From assembly GCF_000472865.1 (NCBI RefSeq), contig NZ_AXAP01000087.1:1-35444 (forward strand): DNA of 35,444 nt, read 5' to 3'. This document shows, one piece after another, positions 8,993 through 18,589 of this stretch. The notes under the pieces were generated by a model. It made no database searches and was not told the DNA's origin. It saw only the letters and a list, made by a program, of their open reading frames with translations. Positions within the stretch are counted from its first letter, which is position 1. The number at the start of each line of letters is the position of its first letter. This stretch comes from Bradyrhizobium elkanii WSM2783 (GTDB lineage Bacteria > Pseudomonadota > Alphaproteobacteria > Rhizobiales > Xanthobacteraceae). The position numbers were made by a program, and so were the translations under genes.

Positions 8993-9955
8993 GTGGCAAT
9001 CCATTCCTTTCAATCGGAAGCGAATTCGCGCGGTGCGCGAATGCTGCGCAGTGCGCTTGGCACAGCGATTGCCGGTTACCTCGAAGACGAAGCGATCATC
9101 GAGGTGATGCTCAATCCGGATGGGCGGCTGTGGATCGACCGGTTATCGAATGGCCTGATTGACACAGGCGAGACCTTGTCGGCAGCGGACGGCGAACGGA
9201 TTGTTCGCCTGGTAGCGCATCACGTAGGCGCCGAGGTGCATGCTGGCGCGCCACGCGTCTCGGCCGAACTGCCTGGGACCGGCGAGCGCTTCGAAGGGCT
9301 CTTGCCACCGGTCGTTGCTGCTCCTGCCTTCGCTATCCGTAAGCCCGCGGTCGCGGTGTTTACGCTCGACGACTACGTCGCCAAGGAAATCATGACCTCG
9401 GAGCAGGCCAAGATCCTGAAGGGTGCGGTCGCTGCTCGTAAGAACATCCTCGTCGCCGGTGGGACATCGAGCGGCAAGACAACCTTGACGAATGCGCTCC
9501 TGGCGGAGGTGGCAAAGAGTTCCGATCGGGTCGTGCTGATCGAAGACACGCGCGAACTCCAGTGCAAAGCGCCCAACCTTGTAGCGTTGCGGACAAAAGA
9601 TGGTGTGGCCACGCTGTCGGACCTCGTTCGCTCCTCGCTGCGACTGCGTCCTGACCGCATCCCGATCGGCGAAGTCCGAGGTGCCGAGGCGCTCGATCTC
9701 CTCAAGGCTTGGGGTACAGGCCATCCCGGCGGCATCGGCACTATTCATGCGGGCACCGCGCTGGGAGCGCTGCGGCGACTCGAGCAACTCATTCAGGAAG
9801 CCGTCATCACGGTTCCGCGTGCCCTGATCGCCGAGACCATCAACGTCGTCGCCGTGCTGGCGGGGCGCGGCGCTGACCGTCGCCTCGCTGAACTCGCCCT
9901 CGTCACGGGGCTTGGTGCCGCCGGCGACTACAGCCTTTCAACAGCAGGAGACTGA
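8993..9955 (+). CDS. trbB: Conjugal transfer ATPase TrbB (VirB11 family)
   Basis: TrbB is the hexameric ATPase at the cytoplasmic base of the mating channel. The 320-residue protein has Walker A (GGTSSGKTTLTN, near residue 155), an Asp box (VLIEDTREL), Walker B-type LRPDRIPIGEVRG, and the His box GHPGGIGTIHAG of VirB11 proteins. The start is GTG with a GGTGGGG ribosome site just upstream. It opens the trb operon, with trbC one base beyond its stop. Confidence 0.95.
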   Translation: MAIHSFQSEANSRGARMLRSALGTAIAGYLEDEAIIEVMLNPDGRLWIDRLSNGLIDTGETLSAADGERIVRLVAHHVGAEVHAGAPRVSAELPGTGERFEGLLPPVVAAPAFAIRKPAVAVFTLDDYVAKEIMTSEQAKILKGAVAARKNILVAGGTSSGKTTLTNALLAEVAKSSDRVVLIEDTRELQCKAPNLVALRTKDGVATLSDLVRSSLRLRPDRIPIGEVRGAEALDLLKAWGTGHPGGIGTIHAGTALGALRRLEQLIQEAVITVPRALIAETINVVAVLAGRGADRRLAELALVTGLGAAGDYSLSTAGD

Positions 9956-9956
9956 C

Positions 9957-10280
9957 ATGCGTCAGCAATTTCGCTCCCTTCGAGGTGCATCGTTGGCCGC
10001 CTACGGCACCGTGTTCTTGGCAGTTCAGCCCGCATGGGCGGCTGGCTCGAACATGCCGTGGGAGCAACCACTCAATCAGATCTTGCAGTCGGTCGAGGGG
10101 CCGGTCGCCAAGATCATCGCTGTCATCATCATCGTGGTGACTGGTCTCACGCTCGCGTTCGGAGATTCGTCCGGCGGTTTCCGCAGGCTGATCCAGATCG
10201 TGTTCGGCCTGTCGATCGCGTTTGCCGCCTCGAGCTTCTTCCTGTCGTTCTTCTCGTTCGGCGGCGGCGTGGTGATCTGA
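9957..10280 (+). CDS. trbC: Pilin precursor TrbC (VirB2 family)
   Basis: This 107-residue protein has a long signal peptide likely cleaved after the AWA motif near residue 28. Two hydrophobic segments follow (about 50-68 and 82-100), as expected for the conjugative pilin that TrbB-type systems polymerise. The ATG at 9957 is chosen because AGGAG lies five bases upstream; a more upstream in-frame start overlaps trbB without support. Its stop overlaps the trbD start. Confidence 0.92.
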   Translation: MRQQFRSLRGASLAAYGTVFLAVQPAWAAGSNMPWEQPLNQILQSVEGPVAKIIAVIIIVVTGLTLAFGDSSGGFRRLIQIVFGLSIAFAASSFFLSFFSFGGGVVI

Positions 10281-10543
10281 TGGATGATCAGGTCGCAGGC
10301 TTTGTCGTGCCCGTTCATCGTGCGCTCACCGAGCCGATCCTGATGGGCGGCGCGCCGCGGTCCGTCGCGATCGTGAACGGCACGCTGGCGGCAGCCCTTG
10401 GGCTCGGACTGCGGCTCTGGATCGCGGGTCTTGTCCTCTGGTTCATCGGCCACATGGCCGCCGTCTGGGCCGCCAAGCGGGATCCCGCCTTTGTCGATGT
10501 CGTGCGCCGACATCTGCGCATTCCCGGTTATCTCAACGTCTGA
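10280..10543 (+). CDS. trbD: Conjugal transfer protein TrbD (VirB3 family)
   Basis: This 87-residue protein has a hydrophobic region at about 32-65 split into two membrane segments, and the family start (VPVHRALTEPILMGGAPR). TrbD/VirB3 is a small inner-membrane part of the channel that works with the TrbE ATPase. The ATG at 10280 shares one base with the trbC stop. The neighbouring order trbC-trbD-trbE confirms the call. Confidence 0.92.
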   Translation: MDDQVAGFVVPVHRALTEPILMGGAPRSVAIVNGTLAAALGLGLRLWIAGLVLWFIGHMAAVWAAKRDPAFVDVVRRHLRIPGYLNV

Positions 10544-10553
10544 GCTCGCGGTC

Positions 10554-12995
10554 ATGATGAACCTTGCCGAATACCGCCATTCCAGCGCGCGCCTCGCCGA
10601 CTTCCTGCCTTGGGCAGCTCTGGTCGACGAAGGAATTATCCTGAACAAGGATGGCTCGTTCCAACGGACGGCAAAATTCCGGGGGCCCGACCTAGATAGC
10701 GCGGTGCCGGCTGAACTCGTTGCCGTCGCCGGTCGTCTGAACAACGCCTTGCGTCGCCTGGGATCAGGTTGGGCCGTATTCATAGAGGCGCAGCGTCATT
10801 TTGCGGGAACTTACCCGCCTAACTCCTTTCCGGATGTCGCGTCTGCACTGGTTGACGCGGAACGCAGGGCTCAGTTCGAAGAGGCGGGTGCCCATTACGA
10901 GTCCAGTTACTTCCTGACCTTCCTCTATCTGCCTCCAGAGGAAGGAGCCGCCAGGGCAGAGCGACTGCTTTACGAGGGTCGCGATCGAACTGTGGGAACT
11001 GACGCTCGCGAGGTACTTCGCGGCTTTGTCGATCAAACCAGCCGCGTCCTCGGGCTTCTTGAGGGGTTTATGCCGGAATGCGCTTGGCTCGATGATCAGG
11101 CCACGCTGACTTATCTGCATTCGACGATCTCGACCAAACGTCATCGGGTCCGGGTGCCCGAGATCCCGATGTACATTGACGCCTTGTTGGCGGACCAGCC
11201 GCTAATCGGCGGTCTTGAGCCGATGTTGGGCTCGGCCAACGTGCGAGTTCTGACAATCGTCGGCTTCCCGGGCACAACGACGCCAGGAATTCTTGATGAC
11301 CTCAATCGCCTGGCGTTCTCGTATCGCTGGTCGACCCGGGCGATCATGCTCGACAAGGCTGACGCCACCAAGCTGCTGACCAAGATTCGCCGGCAGTGGT
11401 TTGCCAAGCGAAAGTCCATCGGCGCCATCCTCAAGGAGGTCATGACCAACGAGGCGTCGACGCTGCTCGATACCGACGCGCATAACAAGGCAATGGACGC
11501 CGATGCGGCCTTGCAGGAATTGGGTTCGGATCAGATCGGACAGGCATTTGTCACGGCAACAATCACGGTGTGGGACGGCGATCCCAATGCTGCCGATGAA
11601 AAGCTTCGCCTGGTCGAGAAAGTCATTCAGGGCCGCGATTTCACCTGCATGATCGAGACGGTGAACGCCGTCGAAGCCTGGCTCGGCAGTCTGCCGGGGC
11701 ATGTCTACGCCAATGTGCGGCAACCGCCGATCTCGACGCTCAACCTTGCGCATATGATTCCGATGTTGGCCGTGTGGGCGGGCGAGGCGAGGGACCTGCA
11801 CTTCAAGGGTCCGCCTCTTCTGTTTGGCAAGACCGAGGGATCGACCCCGTTTCGATTCTCGCTCCACGTCGGTGACGTCGGCCATACCCTCGTGGTGGGA
11901 CCGACCGGTGCCGGCAAATCCGTGTTGCTCGCGCTGATGGCGATGCAATTCCGGCGTTACCCGAACTCTCAGGTCTTTGCGTTCGACTTCGGCGGCTCGA
12001 TCCGGGCGGCCGCGCTTGCTATGGATGGCGACTGGCATGATGTCGGCGGCACATTGTCCGGCGGGGACGAAAACTCTGTCGCTCTGCAACCATTGGCCTG
12101 GATCGACGATCCCTCTGAGCGCGGATGGGCCACGGAATGGATCGGCGCGATCCTGGCACGGGAAAAGATCGAGATCACTCCAGAGGTCAAGGATCATCTG
12201 TGGTCGGCGCTGACGTCTCTCGCCTCGGCTCCGAGGGAGGAGCGCACGCTGACGGGCCTGACAGTTCTCCTGCAATCCAACTCTCTGAAGCGTGCCTTGC
12301 AGCCTTTTTGTCTGGGCGGCCCCTCGGGGCGCCTGCTTGATGCCGAATTCGAGCGCCTTGGCGAAGCCTCGGTCCAGGCGTTTGAGACCGAGGGCTTGAT
12401 TGGAACGAGTGCCGCGCCGGCCGTGCTGGCCTACCTCTTCCATCGTATCGGGGACCGTCTGGACGGTCGGCCGACCCTCCTGATTGTCGATGAGGGCTGG
12501 CTTGCCCTCGACGATGCGGATTTCGCCGGCCAGCTCCGGGAATGGTTGAAGACGCTTCGGAAGAAGAACGCCTCCGTCATCTTCGCCACCCAGTCGCTTT
12601 CGGACATCGATGGCTCCGCGATCGCACCGGCGATCATCGAAAGCTGCCCAACACGCTTGTTGCTGCCGAACGAACGGGCGATCGAACCGCAGATCACTGC
12701 CATCTACCGGCGCTTCGGCCTCAATGACCGCCAGATCGAGCTTTTGAGCCGGGCAACGCCAAAGCGCGACTACTACTGTCAGTCTCGTCGCGGCAATCGG
12801 ATGTTTGAGCTCGGGCTTGGCGAGGTGGCACTCGCCTTCACCGCAGCGTCTTCCAAGACGGACCAGGCTGCCATCACGCAGCTCCTCGCCGAGCATGGGC
12901 CCAACGGCTTCGTGCCGGCCTGGCTCCAGCACCGTGGCGTCGGCTGGGCCACAGATCTGATCCCCAATCTCGTCAATCTGGAGAAATCGCTATGA
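10554..12995 (+). CDS. trbE: Conjugal transfer ATPase TrbE (VirB4 family)
   Basis: This 813-residue protein is the large ATPase of the mating channel. It begins MMNLAEYRHSSARLADFLPW, the usual TrbE start, so the ATG at 10554 is preferred over an upstream in-frame start inside trbD. The N-terminal CagE/TrbE domain covers about the first 400 residues. Walker A (VGPTGAGKSVLL) lies near residue 449 and Walker B (LLIVDEGWLALDD) near residue 645. No obvious ribosome site is seen, so coupling to trbD is likely. The stop overlaps the trbJ start. Confidence 0.95.
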   Translation: MMNLAEYRHSSARLADFLPWAALVDEGIILNKDGSFQRTAKFRGPDLDSAVPAELVAVAGRLNNALRRLGSGWAVFIEAQRHFAGTYPPNSFPDVASALVDAERRAQFEEAGAHYESSYFLTFLYLPPEEGAARAERLLYEGRDRTVGTDAREVLRGFVDQTSRVLGLLEGFMPECAWLDDQATLTYLHSTISTKRHRVRVPEIPMYIDALLADQPLIGGLEPMLGSANVRVLTIVGFPGTTTPGILDDLNRLAFSYRWSTRAIMLDKADATKLLTKIRRQWFAKRKSIGAILKEVMTNEASTLLDTDAHNKAMDADAALQELGSDQIGQAFVTATITVWDGDPNAADEKLRLVEKVIQGRDFTCMIETVNAVEAWLGSLPGHVYANVRQPPISTLNLAHMIPMLAVWAGEARDLHFKGPPLLFGKTEGSTPFRFSLHVGDVGHTLVVGPTGAGKSVLLALMAMQFRRYPNSQVFAFDFGGSIRAAALAMDGDWHDVGGTLSGGDENSVALQPLAWIDDPSERGWATEWIGAILAREKIEITPEVKDHLWSALTSLASAPREERTLTGLTVLLQSNSLKRALQPFCLGGPSGRLLDAEFERLGEASVQAFETEGLIGTSAAPAVLAYLFHRIGDRLDGRPTLLIVDEGWLALDDADFAGQLREWLKTLRKKNASVIFATQSLSDIDGSAIAPAIIESCPTRLLLPNERAIEPQITAIYRRFGLNDRQIELLSRATPKRDYYCQSRRGNRMFELGLGEVALAFTAASSKTDQAAITQLLAEHGPNGFVPAWLQHRGVGWATDLIPNLVNLEKSL

Positions 12996-13720
12996 GGCCT
13001 CCTGCCTTATTGGCGGCCGCTGGTGCCATCGCCCTCTCGCTCTGCGTCACAGCGCCTGTGCGAGCGCTGATCGTCTTCGATCCCAACAATTACGTCCAGA
13101 ATGTCCTGACCGCCGCGCGGGAACTCCAGCAGATCAACAATCAGATCACCTCGTTGCAGAACGAGGCGCAGATGCTGATCAATCAGGCAAAGAATTTGGC
13201 AAACATGCCGTATTCGTCGCTGCAGCAACTGCAATCCTCGATCCAGCGGACCCAGCAATTGCTGGCACAGGCCCAGCGCATCGCCTACGACGTCCAGCAG
13301 ATCGATCGCGCGTTCTCGACGAGCTACGCGCCGGCCACTGGCAGCCAGTCGAGCCAGGTGATGGTCACCAACGCTCAATCGCGGTGGCAAAATACTTACG
13401 CGGCAACACAAGACGCGCTTCGTGTCCAGGCGGGCATCGTTGGCAACCTCGACACCAACCGCATCCAGACGTCAGCGCTCCTAACATCAAGTCAAGGCGC
13501 CAGCGGCGCTCTGCAAGCAACGCAGGCCGGCAATCAGATTCTCGCGCTGAACGCGCAGCAACTCGCCGACCTCACCGCTGTCGTGACGGCACAGGGCAGG
13601 GCGCAAAGTCTTGAAGCCGCTCAGCGCGCCTCGGCCCAGGATCAGGCACGAGAACAGCTTCGGCGCTTCCTGACACCAGGGCAGGGCTATCAATCATTCA
13701 ACGTGCAGATGTTCCACTAA
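12992..13720 (+). CDS. trbJ: Conjugal transfer protein TrbJ (VirB5-like)
   Basis: This 242-residue protein starts with a signal peptide (LLAAAGAIALSLCVTAPVRA). A long glutamine-rich helical region follows (residues about 45-110), typical of TrbJ, a periplasmic, pilus-associated protein. The ATG overlaps the trbE stop (ATGA), and the stop overlaps the start of the next gene by one base. Confidence 0.92.
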   Translation: MRPPALLAAAGAIALSLCVTAPVRALIVFDPNNYVQNVLTAARELQQINNQITSLQNEAQMLINQAKNLANMPYSSLQQLQSSIQRTQQLLAQAQRIAYDVQQIDRAFSTSYAPATGSQSSQVMVTNAQSRWQNTYAATQDALRVQAGIVGNLDTNRIQTSALLTSSQGASGALQATQAGNQILALNAQQLADLTAVVTAQGRAQSLEAAQRASAQDQAREQLRRFLTPGQGYQSFNVQMFH

Positions 13721-14091
13721 TGGCCGACATCCAGGCATTCAAGGCGCTGTCGCTGCTTACGACAATCGGCGTGTTGGTCGTCACTGCCTGCACGATTCAG
13801 CTTCGTGGCGGAGACCGTCCTCCGCCGCCGCCGAAGGCGGAGCAGACGACAGATGAAACCAGCTCTGACCTCGCGCGCTGCCGCAGCGTCGCTGCGGAGG
13901 AAGCAGCGGGCTATCAGCATTGCAAGCAAGTTTGGGCCGAAAACCGCCGTCGCTTCTTTGGCAAGAAAGCCGGTGCCGTAGCTCCTGGCCACGATGATTC
14001 CGCCGCAGGTTTGGCGCCCGCCCCGAAGGATCAGAGCCGGATCCCACAAGGATATCCGCCCCTGGCGACACCCGAGGCGAGCAAGCCATGA
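13720..14091 (+). CDS. TrbK-like small protein (alternative entry-exclusion type)
   Basis: This 123-residue protein has one N-terminal hydrophobic segment ending LLTTIGVLVVTAC, which could be a lipoprotein signal. A proline-rich stretch, a conserved-looking CRSVAAEEAAGYQHCKQVWAENRRRFF block (residues 48-70) and a disordered tail follow. Its position between trbJ and trbL and this block match the family annotated as alternative TrbK. An entry-exclusion role is assumed from position and has little direct support. It overlaps trbJ by one base and trbL by four bases. Confidence 0.75.
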   Translation: MADIQAFKALSLLTTIGVLVVTACTIQLRGGDRPPPPPKAEQTTDETSSDLARCRSVAAEEAAGYQHCKQVWAENRRRFFGKKAGAVAPGHDDSAAGLAPAPKDQSRIPQGYPPLATPEASKP

Positions 14092-15317
14092 CGGGTACCG
14101 GTATCATCGACCAGTTCCTGGACACATTCACGCGCTATATCGACAACGGCTTCGGGCTGCTGGGGAGCGAAGTCGGGTATCTCGCAACGACGCTTGCGGC
14201 GATCGACATCACGCTCGCCGCGCTGTTCTGGAGTTGGGGACCGGACGAGGACATCATCGCGCGTCTCGTCAAGAAGACGCTCTTCGTGAGCGTCTTTGCT
14301 TACCTCATCGGCAACTGGAACAGCTTGGCGCGCATCGTCTTCGAAAGCTTTGCCGGCCTCGGGCTGAAGGCATCCGGCGCAAGCCTTTCGGCGGCAGATT
14401 TCCTGCGGCCGGGAAAGATCGCTCAAGTCGGACTCGACGCCGGCCGACCGCTGCTCGATTCGATCTCCAACCTGATGGGCTACATCAGTTTCTTCGAGAA
14501 CTTCGTCCAGATCGTCGTTCTCCTGTTCGCCTGGGTCGTGGTGTTGCTCGCCTTTTTCATTCTCGCGATCCAGCTCTTTGTCACCCTGATCGAGTTCAAG
14601 CTCACAACGCTGGCTGGCTTCGTGCTCATTCCCTTTGGCTTGTTTGGCAAGACCGCCTTCGCGGCAGAACGGGTCTTGGGCAACGTCATATCTTCAGGGA
14701 TCAAGGTGCTGGTCCTGGCGGTCATTGTCGGCATCGGCTCGACGCTTTTCTCGCAGTTCACCGCCGGCTTTGCTGGCGGTCAGCCGACCATCGAAGACGC
14801 GATGACGCTGGTGCTCGCAGCGCTCTCTTTGTTGGGCCTCGGTATCTTCGGTCCGGGAATCGCGAACGGTCTGGTGTCCGGCGGACCGCAGCTCGGAGCC
14901 GGTACCGCGGTCGGTACGGGACTTGCCGCCGGCGGTATCGTTGCTGCCGGCGCAGGCCTCGTTGCGGGCGGTGCTGGTCTCGCTGGCGGCGCGATTGCTG
15001 GCGCGATGCGCAGTGACGGCGCCGTCCTTAGCGGAGCATCCGCTGCCTATCGAAGCGGCGGCCTTTCTGGTGTCGCGGAGGCGGGTGGCTCGGCTGCCAT
15101 GAGTCCGTTGCGTCGCGCAGCGGCGGCGCTCGGGGGAGGAGGAAGAGCAGGCGAGCAGGCCGCGAGCACTTCCGCTGAAGGGCAGCCCGATTGGGCGCGG
15201 CGCATGAAGCGTGCCCAGACCATTCGACATGGCGCGTCGGCGGCTGGCCACGCGGTCCGTTCAGGCGATCACGGTGGCAGTGGATCCTCCGTCGATTTGT
15301 CTCAAGGAGAGCGCTGA
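14088..15317 (+). CDS. trbL: Conjugal transfer protein TrbL (VirB6 family)
   Basis: TrbL is the polytopic inner-membrane channel protein. This 409-residue copy has at least five hydrophobic segments between residues 20 and 270. A glycine- and alanine-rich tail follows and ends in a basic, disordered stretch, as in other TrbL proteins. The ATG overlaps the upstream stop (ATGA). A 100-bp gap without any recognised element follows before trbF. Confidence 0.93.
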   Translation: MTGTGIIDQFLDTFTRYIDNGFGLLGSEVGYLATTLAAIDITLAALFWSWGPDEDIIARLVKKTLFVSVFAYLIGNWNSLARIVFESFAGLGLKASGASLSAADFLRPGKIAQVGLDAGRPLLDSISNLMGYISFFENFVQIVVLLFAWVVVLLAFFILAIQLFVTLIEFKLTTLAGFVLIPFGLFGKTAFAAERVLGNVISSGIKVLVLAVIVGIGSTLFSQFTAGFAGGQPTIEDAMTLVLAALSLLGLGIFGPGIANGLVSGGPQLGAGTAVGTGLAAGGIVAAGAGLVAGGAGLAGGAIAGAMRSDGAVLSGASAAYRSGGLSGVAEAGGSAAMSPLRRAAAALGGGGRAGEQAASTSAEGQPDWARRMKRAQTIRHGASAAGHAVRSGDHGGSGSSVDLSQGER

Positions 15318-15417
15318 CACCCGAGCACCGCGCTTACGCCATACGCCGCGGGGACCACCTCGAAACCAGGACTCCGCACGGATTGAACTGATCACTTGAT
15401 CTCAGGGGCACTTATCG

Positions 15418-16101
15418 ATGTTCAAACGACCATCAGTACACTACGGGCGAATGCCCGAGCCGATTACGCCTTATCAAAAGGCAGCACAGGTTTGGGACGA
15501 GCGCATTGGATCGGCACGCGTGCAAGCGAAGAACTGGCGTCTGATGGCATTCGGCTGCCTCATGCTGTCGGCCGGTCTCGCGGGCAGCCTTGTCTGGCAA
15601 TCGAGCCAGGGATCAATCACGCCCTGGGTGGTCGAAGTCGATCATCTCGGACAGGCTCAGAGAGTCGCGCCCGCCAACATCGACTATCAACCCACTGATG
15701 CTCAGATCGCCTACCATTTGGCGCGCTTTATCGAAGACGTCAGAGGCTTGCCGGCCGACGGTATCGTTCTGCGCCAGAATTGGCTCCGGGCCTATGATTT
15801 CACCACCGATCGCGGCGCGGCGGCGCTCAATGACTATGCGCGCAACAATGACCCCTTTGCCAAGCTGGGCAAGTCGCAAATCTCCGTCGAGGTTTCGAGC
15901 GTGATCCGCGCGTCGTCGGAGAGCTTTCGGGTCGCTTGGACCCAGCGCACCTACGATAACGGCTCGCTGAGTTCGACCGAGCGCTGGACTGCGATTCTCA
16001 CGATTGTGATCGAGACGCCACGCGATGCCGAACGCCTGCGCAAGAATCCCCTTGGCGTCTACGTCCGCGCCATCAACTGGTCAAAGGAGTTGAATCAGTG
16101 A
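15418..16101 (+). CDS. trbF: Conjugal transfer protein TrbF (VirB8 family)
   Basis: This 227-residue protein begins MFKRPSVHYG and then EPITPYQKAAQVWDERIGSARVQAKNWR, a conserved TrbF start. One membrane segment lies near residues 45-62 and the rest is the periplasmic VirB8-like domain that scaffolds the channel. The ATG at 15418 preserves the family N terminus. Its stop overlaps the trbG GTG start. Confidence 0.94.
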   Translation: MFKRPSVHYGRMPEPITPYQKAAQVWDERIGSARVQAKNWRLMAFGCLMLSAGLAGSLVWQSSQGSITPWVVEVDHLGQAQRVAPANIDYQPTDAQIAYHLARFIEDVRGLPADGIVLRQNWLRAYDFTTDRGAAALNDYARNNDPFAKLGKSQISVEVSSVIRASSESFRVAWTQRTYDNGSLSSTERWTAILTIVIETPRDAERLRKNPLGVYVRAINWSKELNQ

Positions 16102-17132
16102 CAGAGACGCCGTCAGACGTTCATTCGAAGCATCCCCTCGCCCAAAGCAGGCAAAATTCGGCTCGACCCAAGTTCGTGACGGCTAACCGAGCATGTCTGC
16201 ACGTTCTATTGCTCTGTTCGTCGATGCTTGGTGGGTGCGCGGCCTATATTCCACCGGAGATCAGCTATGACGGTGAAGTTCCTCCGTTGCCGGCGGCGCC
16301 AACGGCTCTCGACGACAGACCGCGGCCCCTTCACGTTCCACCTCTTTGGAAGCCGTCTCTCGGCGGCAATTTGGGAGGGAAGGAAGACGCTGAACCGGTG
16401 AGCCGGGTTGAGACGGCAAACAGTGCAGCTCGGGTCGAGCCCCGCAAGCGGGGGTATTTCAACGCAGCGCAAATCTACGCCTACAGTCCCGGGGCGCTCT
16501 ATCAGATTTACGCCGCGCCGGGGCAGATCACGGATATCGCGCTCGAGGAGGGAGAGCAGTTGACGGGATCAGGTCCCATCGCGGCCGGCGACACCGTGCG
16601 CTGGGTCGTGGGCGATACCGAGAGCGGCAGCGGCGACACGCGACGCGTACACATCCTGGTCAAGCCGACCCGCGCATCGATCGAGACCAACCTGGTCGTC
16701 AATACCGACCGGCGCACTTACCTGATCGAGCTCCGCTCCCGCGAGCGGCCATACATGCCATCCGTTGCCTGGTATTATCCTGAGGCAGTGCGCGAACGAT
16801 CGCGTGCAGTCGCTCTGAAGCCGGTTCTTCCAGATCCGGCGCAGCGCATCTCTCGCTACACGATCGAGGGAGACAGCCCACCTTGGCGGCCGCTTGCAGC
16901 ATATGACGATGGCCGCAAGGTCTATATCGAATTCCCGCAAGGAATTGTTCAGGGAGAGATGCCCCCGCTCTTCGTCATCGGCCCTGATGGTATTACCGAA
17001 CTCGTCAACTATCGGGCCTACGGCAACGTGTTGATCGTCGATCGGCTGTTTGCGGCCGCCGAACTTCGGCTCGGCGGTGAGCACCAGCAAAAAGTCAGGA
17101 TTGTCAGGACCGACGAGAGGCCGTCGTCATGA
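16098..17132 (+). CDS. trbG: Conjugal transfer protein TrbG (VirB9 family)
   Basis: TrbG forms part of the outer-membrane ring of the mating channel. The 344-residue protein has an N-terminal extension and then a lipoprotein-like signal (LLLCSSMLGGC, near residue 48). The VirB9/CagX domain covers residues about 110-340. The GTG start overlaps the trbF stop, with AAAGGAG about ten bases upstream. Next comes trbI, again with a four-base overlap. Confidence 0.93.
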   Translation: MTETPSDVHSKHPLAQSRQNSARPKFVTANRACLHVLLLCSSMLGGCAAYIPPEISYDGEVPPLPAAPTALDDRPRPLHVPPLWKPSLGGNLGGKEDAEPVSRVETANSAARVEPRKRGYFNAAQIYAYSPGALYQIYAAPGQITDIALEEGEQLTGSGPIAAGDTVRWVVGDTESGSGDTRRVHILVKPTRASIETNLVVNTDRRTYLIELRSRERPYMPSVAWYYPEAVRERSRAVALKPVLPDPAQRISRYTIEGDSPPWRPLAAYDDGRKVYIEFPQGIVQGEMPPLFVIGPDGITELVNYRAYGNVLIVDRLFAAAELRLGGEHQQKVRIVRTDERPSS

Positions 17133-18340
17133 ACACGCAGAGTGGAAACGGTCAAGAGCAAGCGGTTCCGCCGGAGACACAAGAGGAGCAGTCCAAGAGC
17201 TTTCGCTTGAGAGCAGAGCATCCGCGCGCGACACGATTGTCGCGAAATGCGCTGGCTGGAGGGAGCGCGGTTGCCCTGCTGGTGATCGGCGGAGCGGTGC
17301 TGTGGTCGCTGCAGAACAATCGCTCCCGTAATCAGGCGGCCGATGAGCTTTTCACTACAGAGCATCACAACGTTGCCGACGGTATTACGACGCTGCCGAA
17401 GGACTATGCTGGCGTTCCGCGCCAGCCAATCCCGCAGCTTGGTCCGCCGCTCCCCGGAGACCTCGGCCGGCCGATCCTTGCCGCTCAAGGCCAGTTGCCG
17501 CCGAGCGGCGCTGATTCGGACCAGCAGCGCCGGGATCAAGAGACCGAAGCAGCCCGCATCAGTCATTTGTTCGCTACGACCATTGGACGAGAAGCGCGTC
17601 GGTCCGCCGCTGCGGCTGTTGGAAGCGAGCGCATCGTGCCGCCGAACGCCACGAGCACCGGCGACGATGGATCTTCGCAAAACGGTCAGGACCGCAAGCT
17701 TGCCTTCGTGAACGCCTCTGCGGACCGTCGCACGGTCAGCCCTGACCGCGTCACCCGGCCCGCTTCACCATATATCGTGCAGGCTGGGACGGTGATTCCG
17801 GGAGCGCTCATCACGGGGATCCGATCGGACCTGCCAGGCCAAATTACCGCGCAGGTAACCGAGAATGTTTTTGACACGCCGACCGGTCGCTTCCTGCTTG
17901 TGCCTCAAGGTGCGCGTCTGATCGGCATCTACGATAGCCAGGTCACTTTCGGCCAGTCCCGGGTCCTGCTGGTCTGGACGCGGCTGATCATGCCGAATGG
18001 ACGTTCTATCGTTCTCGAGCGGCAGCCTGGCGCTGATACTGCCGGGTATGCAGGCCTCGAAGATCAGGTCGACAATCATTGGGGTGAACTGTTCAAGGCT
18101 GCGGCACTATCGACGTTTCTGACGGTCGGAACGGAAGTAGGTGCTGGCTCGGACACCAACAGCAACGACAGCGCCATTATTCAGGCCTTGCGACACGGCG
18201 CCTCGGACTCACTGAACCAGACCGGACCGCAGGTGGTTCGGCGCAGCCTCAATATCCAGCCCACCCTGACCGTACGACCTGGTTTCCCGATTCGTGTTCT
18301 CGTCAATCGTGACCTCATACTTGCGCCTTACGGAGGATAG
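17129..18340 (+). CDS. trbI: Conjugal transfer protein TrbI (VirB10 family)
   Basis: This 403-residue protein has a cytoplasmic start, one membrane segment near residues 45-62, a proline-rich linker (about 90-135) and the C-terminal VirB10/TrbI domain (from about 205: YIVQAGTVIPGALITGIRSD). It spans the envelope and joins inner and outer complexes. It overlaps trbG and is followed three bases later by a DUF2274 gene, closing the operon. Confidence 0.95.
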   Translation: MNTQSGNGQEQAVPPETQEEQSKSFRLRAEHPRATRLSRNALAGGSAVALLVIGGAVLWSLQNNRSRNQAADELFTTEHHNVADGITTLPKDYAGVPRQPIPQLGPPLPGDLGRPILAAQGQLPPSGADSDQQRRDQETEAARISHLFATTIGREARRSAAAAVGSERIVPPNATSTGDDGSSQNGQDRKLAFVNASADRRTVSPDRVTRPASPYIVQAGTVIPGALITGIRSDLPGQITAQVTENVFDTPTGRFLLVPQGARLIGIYDSQVTFGQSRVLLVWTRLIMPNGRSIVLERQPGADTAGYAGLEDQVDNHWGELFKAAALSTFLTVGTEVGAGSDTNSNDSAIIQALRHGASDSLNQTGPQVVRRSLNIQPTLTVRPGFPIRVLVNRDLILAPYGG

Positions 18341-18343
18341 GGC

Positions 18344-18589
18344 ATGCCCAGGTTGAGAATAGGAGCGCTGCCCGACGACAAGCCGGTCAAGGTCACCATT
18401 GAGCTTCCAGCATCAGTGCATCGGGATCTCGTCGCCTATGCAGAAGCCCTGGCACGGGAAAGCGGACAACGCGTCGATCCGGCGAAGCTGATCGCGCCGA
18501 TGCTGGCGCGTTTTATGGCTACGGACCGCGGATTTGCAAAGGCGAGACGAACCAATCAGTCCTCAAGAGCCGGCGGAGGTGAGGGATAG
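18344..18589 (+). CDS. DUF2274-family small protein at the end of the trb operon
   Basis: This 81-residue protein contains KVTIELPASVHRDLVAYAEALARESG, a ribbon-helix-helix-like start, and PAKLIAPMLARFMATDRGFAKAR. This matches the DUF2274 proteins that follow trbI in many alphaproteobacterial elements. Its function is unknown, but DNA binding is plausible. A good ribosome site (GGAGGATAG) precedes the ATG. Its 3' end overlaps the convergent LysR gene by 34 bp. Confidence 0.85.
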   Translation: MPRLRIGALPDDKPVKVTIELPASVHRDLVAYAEALARESGQRVDPAKLIAPMLARFMATDRGFAKARRTNQSSRAGGGEG

